64,000 bases of DNA from assembly GCA_029448655.1 (NCBI GenBank), contig JACCLO010000006.1:1860001-1924000 (forward strand), given 5' to 3'. The first letter of the stretch is position 1. Each line of letters begins with the position of its first letter. The translations under genes were made by a program, and so were the position numbers. The notes beneath the pieces are model-generated. The model did not search any database. It was not told the origin of the DNA and saw only the letters and a list, made by a program, of their open reading frames with translations. Origin of the DNA: Wolfiporia cocos (Eukaryota; Basidiomycota; Agaricomycetes; Polyporales; Phaeolaceae). Below are positions 19,976 through 33,627 of the stretch, one piece after another.

Positions 19976-22900
19976 CCAATCGCTTTCTCGCCGCAAGAGG
20001 GATATTCCACCACAACCACCGGCATTTGTCTGTGGCTCCCCGCATGCCATAACTTCTGTCATCTTTTGCTTGTTGTCTATCGCACTCCCACTGTCCATTG
20101 CTTCCATTGTACACCGCACGATTTTGGACAATCCGACATCGGGCTAACAGAACGCCCATCATGTCGCTAGTCATAATGGTCCGACACTGGCTGACATTTA
20201 TGGGCTTACACGGACCGCACGCAAGATATCGGTGAGTGCCATTGTATAATTTGGGGTTAATGCGCATGCAATGCCACTGGTGAATTGACGGTATTGATCC
20301 GTCCGGAAGTGTGGCATAGTACTTCGATATCTTCTGATGCGAGTACGAGGTATCGCATCTATCTCCGCAGCATATGGAGTACTCCAGTGCGGTAGGTCAG
20401 AAAGTTGAGCTTTGATTGCTAATGACAGATGACATACACGGACTCTGCTGCGAATCGGGGGGAACGCGAGCGCCCGCATTGACGCAAAGCTTGGAAGAGG
20501 CTCTGCCGCCAACACTGCTGCTGCTAAACCACCCGTCGCTATCGACCTCGATGGTGGCTCCCATCTCAGTGGCTCACGTTCCCGCATTCTGTGCGCAAAC
20601 TGTGTCATTGACTAGCTTTGCATGACCGTTAGCTTGAGATGTCGGCCACAGCCGGAGCGGTCCATTGACATGTGTGCATGCATCTTTTACTATAGTGCGA
20701 CAGCCTACGGTTTCTGACCTCTGAGTTTCCTGACCCCTGAGTTTCCATCTCACACTCCCTGCGCCTTTGCAACATGCCCAGCGCGTTATCCCTTCTGCTC
20801 ATTTGAGTATCTCCGAGTGCAGTGCCCAGTCCATATATGGTTATCCGTGCAACGAAACACTGCTACGTCACCCAGGGACTGCAGCAAATTCCCTGGTGCC
20901 TAGCGTGTCGATGGTGAAGAAACCCCGCTGTTCCTAGTATTGTGCATTCTATCGCTGACGAGGCGGATTCTTGACGGCTGTCCTAGCAGCTCCGTTGTGC
21001 TACTGCGCAGGAACAGAAAATGCTGCGGTTCTCCTATTTGCGAAGCGATAGCTCAATGACGGGGACGGTAAGCTCCCACCCCAACGATTGAGGCAAGGTC
21101 CGATGCGCACGCACATCTCCTTTCGTCCCTAATGGTCGACGGAGTCATCTCACCGTTCAAATGCGCAGATGACCTGGAGCGATGCTTGCGGCTACGCGAC
21201 CCGTGATCATACGAGATGTCCATTGGGGTACATTGTGCTGCCAAAGTTACAGACGGATCGTAAGTGGTGGAGCTGATCTGTTCAATATACTCTGCTTGTT
21301 GTGATATAGCCACTTTATTTATACAGTGATATGGCAGGAGATGAATCGAGCACGGGGTCGCGATAAGCCTCACAAGATGTTCACATCCATAGCATCACCT
21401 CAGTTCGGCTAGTCCGCTCAACACAGATTGATTGCCCCTTACAAGAAATCACAACTCGTGCACTGTGATGCCCAGGTAAACCAGATAGCATGAGGATCAG
21501 CAGAATCTTATGACCGAATTATTCGCACATGCGGTCAAGTCCGATAAGCTTACTCTCGATGCGCGGCACAAGGGTATAATCAACGCTCACCTGCGCGTTT
21601 TTGGGATCAGCACCAGCGTTCCACCGGTGACCGCCCGCGAGATATCCTGCGGCGCCGGCACCAGGGTCTCCGGCTGACGTTCAACTATCTAAGCGCAAAT
21701 CTGTTACTGCTGAGGCGGAGCTTTATCTCTCACAGCACGGTGTTAGCTCAGACAAGGCGGACTGCTGCTAATTGGTCCGCTTGTATCGGCGTCACGCTCG
21801 TGCTGTGCGACGCTATCTGTCAGTACCGTCACTGAACACATCCTCATACAAGGAGGTGGCAAGATCGACAAAGTGGTGGCTGAGTCGCGACGCAAGTCGC
21901 TTTCATGCGAGTAGCGAGAATCTATACGGCAGATTCTTGGTTATGTATCAACATGCAAAGATGCACGGTGAATGGTAGTATGTCTGCGTCGGTGACTTGC
22001 TAGAGGCCGAGTGTATTCCGTGCGCAATGCACCGCAAATGTCGTGAATGAACGTGCAGTTGCATGAAATGTCTGAGCCTGGCGGAACTTCAGAAGCAAGC
22101 AGCGGGAGCAGCACGGGTCGATGGGCGGTATCGAGGATCACTGCGACCAATACTTCCATCGCAATACCCCTTCGATACCGTTGTATCCGGACACTGACAC
22201 AACAACAATGTAGGGCTCATAGGAAGTACACCTTCTACACTGGTAAAATTTGTCGGTCTTCTGATTAAACCCTTCCAGCGCCTTGGCTGAATTTCTGGCG
22301 TCGCCTCGGGGGTTTCAGCTCCTTTCGCACGTCTGCGAGTCAGTATAGTTCACATTAATGATGACCCTCTTCAATCACACTCCTGCACTCGACACAGCGC
22401 AACAGTGTTTTCTGATCATACATCACCCTCACATCCCGTGTGGGTTTGTGGCACTTTGCGATGAAAAAATAAATAGTCCGACGGCGCGCCACATTTATCT
22501 GGATCTCGATCGTTGACATAGGCGCCCCGCCCGCAACGATCGCGTAGCGTGACACAGCCAAGGGGAATACAACGCCCACTAAACTAATGAAACCAACAAA
22601 CCCGAAAAGCGGCGCAAGGCAGTATGATTCCAGCGTAACGTGCCGCTCAACCGTATGTCCGGACGGAGATACTGACTGCATGCCGCACCTCAACCCTTGG
22701 TTTGCGCTGACTACGTGTGGCTGTGGTTTCCGTATTAGGCTAGCCTTCTCCTATGCCGGCCAAGACTATCAGCTACGCCGCCCGGAAGCGTAGCGGTCGT
22801 TGACTCGTTGATCCTGCGCATCGCAGTATCTTTTGCATCCGGTCGCAGATGTTGGGTGAAAACGTCTGCCTTACATCGAGTGCAGGTATGTTTCAAATCC

Positions 22901-23334
22901 CTTGCACCCGCGATGACTGTTTCGAGTGGAGCATCAGGGGCGCGTTGGCAAACCTCCTGAGCAGTACCGACCGTGCATTTCGGCATCGTGAGCACATCCG
23001 CTCTTGGCATTTTGATCAAGTTCCTTGTAGATTGTCTACAATGTACTTTCGTCGTGAATGGTTGCCGGGCAAATGCTGGTTCTACGGGATGCGCTCCTCA
23101 TAAACTTCCTTGGGAACTCTCATTGGCTTTGTAATAGGATGAATGAATTTCGCTGATACTTTGACCGATACATGTCTCCGACACGATCCATCATTTGTCA
23201 CGCGATCGCGTATACCATACTGAGTTGGCAACTCCGGTATGTCAGAGCTGTTGCTGTTCACCGAGCAATTGGGTCAAGTCCTTGTTTGTATACGAAATGA
23301 CTGAGTGTTTGACAGAGCTGTGCCGACACAGGGA
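19976..23334. other. gene-poor region before the first intact terpene synthase
   Basis: About 3.4 kb without a gene I can support. A minus-strand frame at 22355-22693 has one hydrophobic stretch and two Cys pairs but no start context or recognised family. Nothing else stands out. Confidence 0.45.
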
Positions 23335-23342
23335 TATATAAA
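23335..23342 (+). promoter_or_regulatory. TATA box of the first intact terpene synthase
   Basis: TATATAAA lies 92 nt upstream of the start codon at 23434, a plausible core promoter. The second intact synthase has a similar box at a similar distance. Confidence 0.5.
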
Positions 23343-23433
23343 GTGGTGCGGATGACAATGAAGGGTCATACTCGACATCTGTCCCTCGACGACATTCAGT
23401 CCTCGACACCTACCCCTCAGTAATCGTCGCACA

Positions 23434-24564
23434 ATGTCTTCATCTCCTCGCCAGTTTATGCTTCCCGATCTTATTGCCATGTGCCCTTTGAAGGGCTCAA
23501 CGAACCCACACTACGTTAAGGCTGCTGCCGAGTCGTCCGCATGGATCAACAGTTATAATCTCTTCACCGACAGGAAGCGCGCATTCTTCATCCAGGGCAG
23601 CAACGAACTGCTGGTATCCCACACCTACCCGTACGCTGGATACGAGCATTTCCGCACCTGCTGCGACTTCGTCAACCTCCTCTTCGTAGTTGACGAGGTC
23701 AGCGATGAGCAGAACGGCCAGGATGCGCGCGAGACCGGCAATGTGTTCCTCAATGCCATGCGTGACCCTGCCTGGGACGACGGCTCTGCCCTGGCCAAGA
23801 TGACAAAGGAGTGAGTAATCCATTCCACAATTCATTCAGTCATTCTTGCTGACATACACAATTCTACTGTGATAGATTCCGCGCTCGTCTCCTCCAGTAC
23901 TCAGGGCCGGGTTGCTTCGCACGTTTCCTGAAACATTGCGAGGATTATGTCGACGCGGTTGCGAAAGAGGCAGAATATCGCGAACGTGGACAGGTCTTGG
24001 ACGTCGCCTCCTTCGAGCCTCTGCGTCGCGAGAATAGCGCCATCCGGCTGTGCTTCGGGCTTTTTGAATTCTGCCTCGGCAGTGATTTGCCCGATGATGT
24101 CTTCCAAGATTCCACGTTCATGAGACTCTACTGGGCTGCCGCTGACATGGTCTGCTGGTCCAATGTAAGCTTTCGCTGCTCAATACTGTACATTGCCGAT
24201 TCTGATAACCTGTCCCTAGGACATCTATTCCTACAATATGGAACAGTCGAAGGGCATCGGTGGCAACAACATCGTCACCGTGCTCATGCAGGACAAGGGC
24301 ATCGACCTGCAGGCCGCATCAGACCTCGTTGGAGCCCACTTTGACACGCTCATGCGCCGCTTCATCGCCACCAAGAAGCAGCTGCCAAGCTGGGGCCCTG
24401 CTGTCGACGCAATTGTCGCTGGCTACGTAGCGGCTATGGAGCATTGGGTTATTGGCAACCTCGAGTGGAGCTTCGAGACGCAGCGCTACTTCGGGGCGCT
24501 GCACGCGCAGATTAAGGACAACCTCACCGTGACTCTGCGACCACGCGAGCAGGACGACGAGTGA
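23434..24564 (+). CDS. sesquiterpene synthase (class I), TS2
   Basis: Three exons (23434-23810, 23876-24164, 24220-24564) encode about 336 residues, normal for fungal sesquiterpene synthases, which cyclise farnesyl diphosphate. The metal-binding Asp-rich motif is VVDEVSDEQ near residue 90. The NSE motif is [12 protein letters not shown], split by the second intron. The C-terminal LPSWGP and [10 protein letters not shown] carry the conserved Arg-Tyr. The N-terminal [19 protein letters not shown] and the [15 protein letters not shown] stretch resemble the clade that includes delta6-protoilludene synthases, so a 1,11-cyclising humulyl-type product is my inference. Both introns are short GT-AG. 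It is about 55% identical by eye to the paralogue at 30.3 kb. Confidence 0.92.
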
Positions 24565-25622
24565 ATTGCGAGGGCCACTGCATGACGTCTTCGTTGACTG
24601 ACTCAAATTGTCACAGCACTTGTTGACGGCTTATTCGTACCCCCGATTCCAACGCTCGCATACTAGACGCATGTTCTGGTAGTATAGCCACGGCCTAATG
24701 TCCCTGTAGCCATATTATATCTGTCTGTATTTTGTATAGCACGATAGATAGAGTTTTTCCTTGTCAATCATCAATGGCCTGCATTACCATGAAATAGACC
24801 AGAGTCACATTGTCTCTCGGAGGATTCGACTGTAACAGTCGACAAGTCTGGCTGATTCAGAACACTCCGATAATAACCGGAAGTTATCTCAGATCCTCAA
24901 AGGCGTCCGGTCATACCACCGCGAAACATCGGATATAGCGCATCATGCCGCCCAGAACACGGGATCGCGGTGAAAGGCAAAGAGCCGGGCCGAGGTGAAT
25001 ACGATGACAGCGGAGCGCGTTTCAATGGATCGAGCATCGCGCTGAACAGCTTCGTCAAAGCTTCGGCGCGGGCTCACGGAGGGCAATGCGCAGGAATCTC
25101 AAGCGGCGACCCTCGGACGAAGCCGCCCGCACTCAACTACATTGAGCGAGAGAGTAGGTACAAACCTTCAGCTCGACGAGGACGAGCCTTCCCTCTAGAA
25201 CCGGTCCCCAGCTCTCCGAGAATTGGGATTTGTCCTCAGATCTACACTTACGTACTGCCCCGATGCCTGGCTTGCACATCGGCATCGACTGACCGGAGCA
25301 CTCCGACGCTTCGTACGTCCATCGGCATGCGCCGGATGTTGACTCCATACTCTACAATCAAGGATGATTATACATGGCAAGGCACTCCACCAAAACGAGG
25401 GATGCCTGAATGTGTCCGATATTTTTGAAAGCAATGTCCGGTGCACCGTTCACCGGTGGGACCGAACAGGCAAGGAATGGTGAACAGAAGATCTGTCAGG
25501 CACACAGTACAGATCGCGGGGTCGATGGATGGAGAGAAGCACGACGCCAGATAACAGCAAGCGCGGTGATGCGCGCCACACGCACCGCTTTTGATGCGTA
25601 GCAAAGGTGGGAGTGGAAGCCT
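24565..25622. other. intergenic between terpene synthase and homocitrate synthase
   Basis: Convergent 3' ends of TS2 (plus) and homocitrate synthase (minus). An open frame of about 150 codons at 24970-25428 (plus) shows no family signature and is not accepted as a gene. Confidence 0.5.
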
Positions 25623-27483
25623 TTAAGCAGAGACCGGAGAGGGGCTCGCGGGTCTGCTGACGGACGTGTCACGGCTGTCCATTGTGCCTTCGCGGTGCTT
25701 GCGCAGGAGACGGTCCAGCGCCTCCTTCTGACCAACGGCAAGTTCGCCGGATTGAATTCCGGAGTGGTAGACACGCAAGAGCGAGTCCACATCATCCATC
25801 GATTGCGTGCGGACGTCTGCGAGCTCCTTGATCTTAGCGGTCGCATCCTTAATCTTTATATAACTGCACGTGAGCGACCACACTTCATGCGCGGGGAAAG
25901 GCAACAAACCTCATCATCAGTGAGCGTAAGGCCGAGCTGCTCCACACGGCTCTTAACAGCGTTCCAGCCAGTAAGCCTGTGTCCGATCGACACATACCGC
26001 GTAAGACCGAAGTCCTCCGGCTTGAGAATTTCGTAGGTCGACGGATTGTTTAGGATCGCCTTAGCGTGGATACCAGCTTTGTGGGTAAATGCACAGTAAC
26101 CCCTGTCGTGATGGTGAGTGCCTGCGGGTGGGTAATCCGTTTCAATGGACTCTTACGTGATAGGATTCATGAAGGGAACGTTGACCTCAACCGCCTCAGC
26201 GACAAGGTTTTCGATTTCACGGAGCATGGGCAAGTTGTACTTGCTCTTCACGTACTCGGGATTCGCCGCGTAGAGACATGCCACGAGTCCACCAAGGGGA
26301 GTGATACCAACCCGTTCACCAATACCAAGGACCGAAGTATCGATGTGAGTCGCACCAGCCTCCAGCGCCGTGTACGCATTCGCAATAGCTGAGAAAGTGT
26401 GAGCTTCGGTATGATAACGAAGCTGCAAAAAGAGTCATACCCATGCCGGTGTCGTTGTGCAGGTGAATCTCAATGTCACATCCGACGACTCCGCGGAGGG
26501 TACGGACGAGATCGTACACCTGACGCGGGTTGGCGCAGCCGACGGTGTCTGCAATACCAACACGGTTCACACCGATCTTGTCAACGGTCTGGTAGATTGA
26601 GAGCAGATCGACGAGATCTGAGCGGAACGAGTCCTCCGATGAGAAGCGCACTTCAATGCCTGCATACAAAGCAGGGTCAATAATCACTTATTCAAAGCGT
26701 CGTTTTCACGTACCCTTGCTCTTGACGAACTCAATGACTTCAATTGCGGTCTTGGTGATGTAGGCCATGTCCTTGCCGTGCGAGAACTCGCGAAGGAAGG
26801 ATGATGTGCCGATAACAACGTCGACACCGTCGACACCTGCAGGATATAAGAACAAGAAAGAGGGCTCAGACGACAGAAGGGCTTACCAGTCTCCACAGCT
26901 ATCCGTGCATCATCCATGTGACACCGGATGTGCGTGAGGATCTTGGCCTTCAAACCGAGCTTACAGATAGCCTCACAGTCTATGCGAGCGATATTGAGAT
27001 TTTAGAATAAGTGACGATTCTCTTATACATACCGGCACGAGACTGCTCGGATGCGGCGGGACTTGTGAGCTCAATGTACTCGACACCAAATGCGTCCAGA
27101 GCCTTGGCAATGGCAATCTTGGTCTTCGTGTCAAAGAAAGCATTCGCGAACTGCTCGCCCTCTGTAACAAAATCGCGAATTGGGAAATCAACTTCCTAAT
27201 TCGGCCGGCCCTACTAACCTCTCAGGGTACTCTCAATGATTTTGAAGTTGGAGACGTTACTCAGGAAATCCGAGGCGCGCGGTGCGTATGGGTTTCTCCT
27301 TTGCTGCTCGAGTGCCTTGGCGGCCTTGCTGACGCCATTCATTTGCCCGTTGACACCGTTCGTGTGCTCGTTCACGCCGTTTGTCTTGACTGACGATGAA
27401 TGTGTCGAACCTTTGGTCAGGTCCACAGGGACCATCTGAGAGGGGTCGCTTGGCAAAGAGTCGCCGTTTGTGTGCGGGCACAT
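25623..27483 (-). CDS. homocitrate synthase
   Basis: First enzyme of the alpha-aminoadipate lysine pathway; it condenses acetyl-CoA with 2-oxoglutarate. About eight exons are visible. The N-terminal exon (27483-27216) has an Asn/Gly-rich [16 protein letters not shown] segment, then [25 protein letters not shown], the pyruvate-carboxyltransferase entry motif. Next come [57 protein letters not shown], and the metal-site [11 protein letters not shown]. After these come [20 protein letters not shown] and [13 protein letters not shown], with the catalytic or regulatory C-terminal part ending [11 protein letters not shown] at 25623. The start could be the ATG at 27483 or one 69 nt upstream (27552), which would add a hydrophobic leader. 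The gene sits between two terpene synthases without an obvious metabolic link to them. Confidence 0.92.
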
Positions 27484-30172
27484 AGTAGATGTGGCAAGTT
27501 TTGAAGCTGAGACGGTGAGGGGAAACGCAACAATCGCAGGATGAAATACCAAAAAGCAAAGAATATACGAAGAGGATCTTCAAAAATCCGATTACTTGAG
27601 TCAGAGCGAGTCATATCACGTGCAACGGTAAGCAAGTTGTAGATCATCTAAATTTGGTTAACAAGCCCTTACTCGCATCTTCTAGTTTCTTGCACCCATG
27701 TGTAAGTCTTCGTAAGCAGCAAAAATAGGATATACGATCGCGGAATTCGCGAATCGCGATTGGAGTACTCGACTTTTGTTAGATCGCGTGTAGTCTCGAC
27801 CAGACGTTCTGCCAGCGCACGTGCCGCTCGGGATCACCCGAGCGGAGATCGGAAAACCGAAGACACAGCCTGGCGGAAGTTTGATCTCCGCCCGGCTATG
27901 TCCGTGGCGCAGCCACACGCGGTGTAGAGCGTCTGATCGAGACTAGATCGCGTGTACACAAGTCCAACGCGACTAATTTGTCAAACCAGATCCATCGATG
28001 CTGCAGTAATAGGAGAGCATAGGAGAGGACATTGACGGCAAGGTTTGTCCAGCTCGGGACGGCCTATCGATCAGGTATTCGACCGGCAGGCTTCTGTCAA
28101 GTGTCCGCCGCATGATTTTAATCAGCGTGAATACTAGGACTAGAAGTGAAACGGAGCGAATAGGAGTTTGGCCGAGCACATCTGTAGGTCCTGTAGGGGG
28201 AGTTGCTCTTGAGGAGACATGGAGGACCCGAGTTGCTGCATGCTGATGGGTGAGCTCTTTCGCTGTACTTCCGATTTCCTACTCGGACATTACACTGCTC
28301 TTAGACTTCGGACGCACTTCCGATCGTTTCGCTGCGCTAGCGAGGTACACCACCTTTTCCCGACCTGGTGCGGTGCACACCGAGCCTCGTCGCTCCGAGT
28401 GACCGCACGGGTCGTTGTCAGCAATTGCGATGTTTCATCCTCACCGTTTCATCCGACGTCTTAGTCGCACAGACAGGCGGCTGGTGGACAAGCGCCTGCG
28501 TCCACGAAAGCCGCTCGCGCTACGTGTGGCGAATTCATTAAGGGACTTAATGCAACATACCATAGGTCTATTGCGCATTCAATTATAGCTCACAATCTTG
28601 TCAAATAATCGCCTCTTGTTGTTCTGTCACCTTAGCACCGTGTCCGTCCAAAGCTTGCATGCGCTCCATTACGTCGTGCAGCGCTAGTCCGCTCAGTCAT
28701 GCCCATGCGTCACCGAGATCCGGAATGCTTATGAAACACCCTCCGGAATGTGCGGCACTATCGGTTACCATAGATTTGTACGCGCGAGCGTTGCTGAAGG
28801 TCTGTTAACGGTCACATGCTGTCCCAGCTCCTTCTTCTCAATTCTCTGTTGCCCCAGGCGTTTCCTGATACTCATGGCCGGACTCGCAGGCGTGCTTGTC
28901 GTCTGATGTGCCAGCGGCGGACCAACACACGAACCAGATCGCTTGCCGCCCTATTTTGAGCTAACTGGGTCCTAATCCCAGGGGTAGCAATGTTCACTTT
29001 GACTGGTCTCGGGATCTTCTCGTACCGCTGTCTCAATGAGCGCTCCGCACATGCATGGATGGATAATACTCATCCCGATTCTCCGGCCCGTACATTCTAT
29101 ACTGATCGTTTCTAGATGTGCTCCTGCACTGGTATGTTCTCTCCGGATGCTCGGCTCTCGAAATTATAGGGACGCGTCGACCACCACCACCACCGATGTG
29201 CTCCCACGCCAGCCGAGATCTGTGCGGCACAGATGCTCGGCGCTATCACGGCATGTTGTAGTCTGCGATGTCAAGATCTGGGTGTAGAACTCCGCGCACC
29301 ACAGGGCCCGCGGACCAAACATCCCTAATGACAGCCTTCACGGGAGTGTCATGGAGGATCTGGACCGAAGCACATGCACTGGTCTTCCGGCGAGGCTGTG
29401 GTCACACCAGAACGACGAGAGTAATTATCTGCCAGATCTAGCATTATGGTTAATCTGCATGCTATCAGCATACGCGAGCATGCCAGAAATTACAATAACA
29501 GTGATGGGATCTCTGTAAGGCTATGTCCTTTCTCCATCTACTGTATCAGATGAGCCTATCATCTCCGCTTTTAGATCCTCCATGAGACCTGCGTATTCGA
29601 AGCTATGATCACATGCCACTTCTGCGCCACTTTCATTGGCCTGAACCGTTCGACTGGAAGTCAATACGCTGGTTGAAGGATTATGCGATGCTAGTCATGG
29701 AACTGTGGCGGTAGAACGCCACAATTTGTCGTATGCGCAGTCCAGATCTCTGGCCCCGCGCCTGTGGCCCATACGCGCTTTGTCTCTTCCGCCCTCCGCG
29801 TCATGCAAGCTATTTTGAATTGTTCGTCCACAATATGTCATAGAGATATGTTGGGATGCCGGATTTAGGACGCCAGGGCGGAGCGCTCGCCTTCCGATGT
29901 GTGGTACACCTCGTATTGGACCGGCTACAATTGCCGCGCACTCCATCAGACCCGGAGGCGCTCCGTACGAGCGTACCTACTTTCGGATTGCTGATCAGAT
30001 CGTTAGCGCTGTAGGGCGTCAACCGTCACATAGACCTCCAGAGGATAGCCGTTTCGATCGTGAAACCTCTTTGGCATCGGATACTGAGAAAGGGGAAAGC
30101 CTCGGTTCACAGTAGCGCTGTTAGCGCGCGGACAATTATGGTGGTTTGTCGCAAGGCTCCAGGGGCGCACGA
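27484..30172. other. gene-poor region between homocitrate synthase and the second terpene synthase
   Basis: About 2.7 kb. The left end holds the homocitrate synthase promoter and leader. I recognise no coding exon, tRNA or repeat boundary in the rest. Confidence 0.45.
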
Positions 30173-30180
30173 CATAAAAG
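30173..30180 (+). promoter_or_regulatory. TATA-like box of the second intact terpene synthase
   Basis: CATAAAAG is 91 nt upstream of the start codon at 30271, matching the TATA-to-ATG spacing of the paralogue at 23.4 kb. Confidence 0.45.
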
Positions 30181-30270
30181 CCGGGGACATGTCCAGCATA
30201 TCCTCATCCTCTCAACCCGCCTCTTCTCACCTCAAGCAGCTCATTCCTCTTAGACACTCTCGCCAGCAAT

Positions 30271-31403
30271 ATGTCCGCTCCGACGTTCTTCACTCTTCCG
30301 GACCTCCTTCCTTTCCTGCCCTTCAAGGGTTCCTTCAACCCCCACTTTCAGGACGCTGCCGGAGCGTCCTCGAAATGGGCAAGCAGCTTCCGCATCTTCT
30401 CAGACCGCAAACGCGAGAACTTCCAACAAAGCGGCAGCGAGCTGCTCTGCGCGCACGCCTGGCCTTACGCGGGATACGAGGAGCTGCGAACGTGTTGCGA
30501 CTTTGTCAACACTCTATTCGCTGTCGACGAAATCAGTGACGAACAGACTGGCAAGGACGCCTATTCCACGGGCCGTGTTTTCTATAACGCGTTAAGCAAC
30601 CCTGAGTGGGACGACGGGTCTGCACTCTCCAAGATGACGAAGGAGTAAGCGTCTCCAGATCCTTGTTTGACTCAGATCTAGTGAGCTGACGCTATACTCT
30701 TTAAGGTTCAGGACACGTCTGCTGAAGAAGAATGTTCCCGCGTGTCACCGTCGCTTTGTTCAGCACTGCGAAGATTACGTGAACGCCTTTGCCGTCGAGG
30801 CAGAGCTGAGGGAACAAAAGAAAGTCCTCGAACTGGACTCCTATATGGTCCTTCGCCGAGAAAACAGTGCCATCCGGACTTGCTTTGGCCTCTTCGGCTA
30901 TGTGCTCGGTGTTGATCTCCCAGACGAGATCTTCGAGCACCCCATTTTCATGCGCATGCATATTGCCGCTGTAGACATGGTTGCTTGGTCCAACGTGAGT
31001 TATTGTTCTCAGTGCATACGACATGCTCGATTTTTACATATATCAATAGGACGTATATTCCTACAACATGGAGCAGGCCATGGGTCACACGGGGAACAAC
31101 GTCGTGACAGTGCTGATGAACCAAAACAACTGGGATCTCCAGACCGCAGTCGATCACGTCGGCGTGCACTTCAAAGAGCTCATGGACAGCTTCATGGCGG
31201 ACAAGGCACGGCTGCCCTCATGGGGTCCAAAGCTAGACTCGGCTGTGTCCCAATTCGTCATGGCCATGGAAAACTGGGTAGTCGGCAATTGCGAATGGAG
31301 TTTCGAAACTCAGCGCTATTTCGGCGCGGAGCGTGCGGAAATAAAGCGCACGCTTGTGGTGCGACTGTACCCCAAGCGTGAGAAGGAGGATGAGGAGGAT
31401 TGA
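30271..31403 (+). CDS. sesquiterpene synthase (class I), TS3
   Basis: Three exons (30271-30644, 30706-30994, 31050-31403) encode about 338 residues with the same intron positions as TS2. The Asp-rich motif is AVDEISDEQ. The NSE motif is [12 protein letters not shown], again split by the second intron. The C-terminal block is LPSWGP followed by [10 protein letters not shown], and the tail is acidic (EKEDEED). The N-terminus [19 protein letters not shown] places it in the same subfamily as TS2. Every catalytic motif is intact, so I expect activity on farnesyl diphosphate. The product is unknown. An acyltransferase gene starts about 760 bp downstream on the same strand. Confidence 0.92.
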
Positions 31404-32164
31404 GTATGTCTGTTCCTTGATGAGTTGATCAAGGTCCGGGTCCAGTCCGTTCCAGTTGCCAAGTCTAATGAGTGGCATAATTGACGATGCGTCGTCTCAA
31501 TGCCCCGCAATCATCTGCCCTGGTTTGCATAATGCTGACAAGCTATATCCTTGTTGTAACTCTATTAAGGGCTTATTACTTATTAGCTAGTTCCCTCTTA
31601 GCATACTCATAGACCTCCTAAAATGCTTTCTCCGCCGATGGACATGTATCATTTACCCGGATCATATAGTGCTATTGCGCGTCGTCTTGCTAAACCCTTT
31701 ATCTTTGGAAAGTCGGTGCTTTGTGCGACAAGACTTCTAAACGTTAAACGCTTACTCGATCAGGCCAGTGTGTGCTTTGATCCGATCAATAGACCCGCCC
31801 GCAGCAAAGCATTAGGTCCGTCATGTCCGAATCTCCCACCATATTTACTTTCCGAACTGGGCGGGTATTTACAACATCATTTCAAACCACAACGCGCGCG
31901 CTCGTTGGTGGGGGGACACGCGCATTCTCGTGCGCCCTTGAACACAGCTTTACAGGTTAGTCGCTCTTACATTGAGTCTCTTATTGTTCGCTAACAAGTG
32001 AGCTGTCTCCGCACTTGCGACATGAACGTTGACCGCAGACCTAGAGTTGATAGCTGAGAAGTGCCTCTTGTCTACTAGGGCACAGCCTCGTGTATCTCTG
32101 AGGCCCGCAACAACTCAGGAGATCTGGTGCGGCGCATATCATTCTTTCGGCTATATCACAAATC
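31404..32164. other. intergenic between TS3 and the acyltransferase
   Basis: No supported gene. A plus-strand frame of 123 codons at 31623-31994 has no recognisable motif. The acyltransferase promoter must lie here. Confidence 0.5.
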
Positions 32165-33627
32165 ATGAGCCGCACAGTCCGACAGGCTGGTACGCTATTC
32201 TCATTCTCAGGAGCTACTTGTGTGGTAGACTGAACAGCAATTGCTGCGCAGGATTGTTGGAGCGCTACTATGTTGCCCGCCATGACCTGGGGATGTTCTT
32301 CTGTGTTGTTGTCTCAGCTAAGTACACCGCACCTGACGGAGGTGTCCTCCCCCGAGCGGGCCTATTTCGGGCGCTCGCGCAGGTAGTCAAGCAACATGGA
32401 GCACTCGCTGTGCGCCTTGTGCGCTTACCTGACGGGAGACACGCTTTCGAGCGCTTGAGCGAGATTGATCTGTCTCAGGTGGTTGAGTTCCGGACGTCTG
32501 GTGTGCGGACACTGGCACAGACGCTGCAGGAGCAAATTACGCGAGGTTTCAACACGGATTCTGCCCTTCCGCTGTGGCGACTTCAAGTCCTCGAAGACAA
32601 CACAATAAATTTCGCTTGGCATCATGGGATAGGAGATGGACAAAGCGGTTTTGCTTTCCACCACGCCCTTCAATCTGCTCTCAACGATCTTGATGATGAT
32701 CCGAACCATCATCGGTCGTTTGACGAAACGACCTTAATCTCTCCAGATGCAATTAGCCTTGCATCGCCCATTGAGGAACGGAACAGCCTCTCCGTGCCTC
32801 TGGGGAAGCTTTTCCACGAGGTCTTCAACCTCCTGTGTCCGCAGTCATGGACGCCGTCACACACGGCCTGGACAGGTGCCCCAGTCCCCGCCACTGAAAG
32901 CCTGCTCGCCCGCGTGCATTTGCTGCAATACACCGCGATAGAAGTCTCGCGTATGCTGGAAATTTGCCGCAAACATAACACTACATTGACAGCTCTTGTG
33001 CACACACTCGCTGTTGTCGTCATTTCGCGTCTGCTTGCCGCTGACCGCTCTATTGCTATGAGATACTCAACCCTGTCCACTAACATTCCGATCTCGCTGA
33101 GGCCGCTAATCGATTGTGGCGCCGATGAATTCGGCAACTATATCTCTTCCTATCAGCATCATCCTGCCATCATTCCGTTCGATCAGTCCGCGGAGCCTGG
33201 TTCATCCTGGACAGAACACTTTCCATGGGACTCGGCGACGCGCCTAGCGGCAGAGCTTCGATTACAGCAGACGCAATCTGCGAGCAAAATCGGACTGCTC
33301 AGGTATCTTTGGAGTTACGAAGCGTATCTGACGGGGATGCTCGGCAAAAAGCGTTCGGTCCTCCTTGAAGTGTCAAACTTGGGTAGATATCCATTTATAC
33401 CACCACCTTCTAAGAACCCGGTCCCTCCGCAGTGGAATGTCTCCGATATGTATTTCACTATGTCCAACCCTTCATCTGGGCCGGCGATGCACGCAGACAT
33501 GATAGGCACCCCGAATGGTGGACTGGGTATCACCATAGCGTGGGGGAAGGATGTTGTGGAAGATTCCTTTGGCGAGTCATTCTATTCTGGATTCAGGGAC
33601 GCGATGGCCGAGTTGGTGGAGGGATGA
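32165..33627 (+). CDS. alcohol O-acetyltransferase-type acyltransferase
   Basis: A member of the ATF1/AATase-like branch of the HxxxD acyltransferase superfamily, which transfers acetyl groups from acetyl-CoA to alcohols. The HxxxD motif is WHHGIGDGQSG (about 32620). Other family features are LLERYYVARHDLG near the N-terminus, RGFNTDSALPLWRLQVL, TLTALVHTLAVVVISRLL, NIPISLRPL, and VLLEVSNLGRYPF toward the C-terminus. The 5' end is best explained by a 25-nt first exon (ATG at 32165, MSRTVRQA) spliced at GTACGC to 32252. The decayed paralogue downstream has the equivalent two-exon start. This gives about 466 residues. Next to two terpene synthases, a role in acetylating a sesquiterpenoid alcohol is an inference from position. 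Confidence 0.83.

Noticed and set aside
22355..22693. Minus-strand frame with a hydrophobic stretch and Cys pairs
   Set aside because: It could be a small membrane protein, but I recognise no family and see no splice or promoter support.
24970..25428. Plus-strand frame of 152 codons
   Set aside because: No family motif, low-complexity composition and no promoter or splice context. It lies in the convergent 3' region of two real genes.
31623..31994. Plus-strand frame of 123 codons upstream of the acyltransferase
   Set aside because: No recognisable domain, and the acyltransferase model needs this as promoter or leader.
32029..32164. Extended N-terminus of the acyltransferase
   Set aside because: The longer frame has no ATG and its residues do not match the family. 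A two-exon start at 32165 fits, and the pseudogene supports it.
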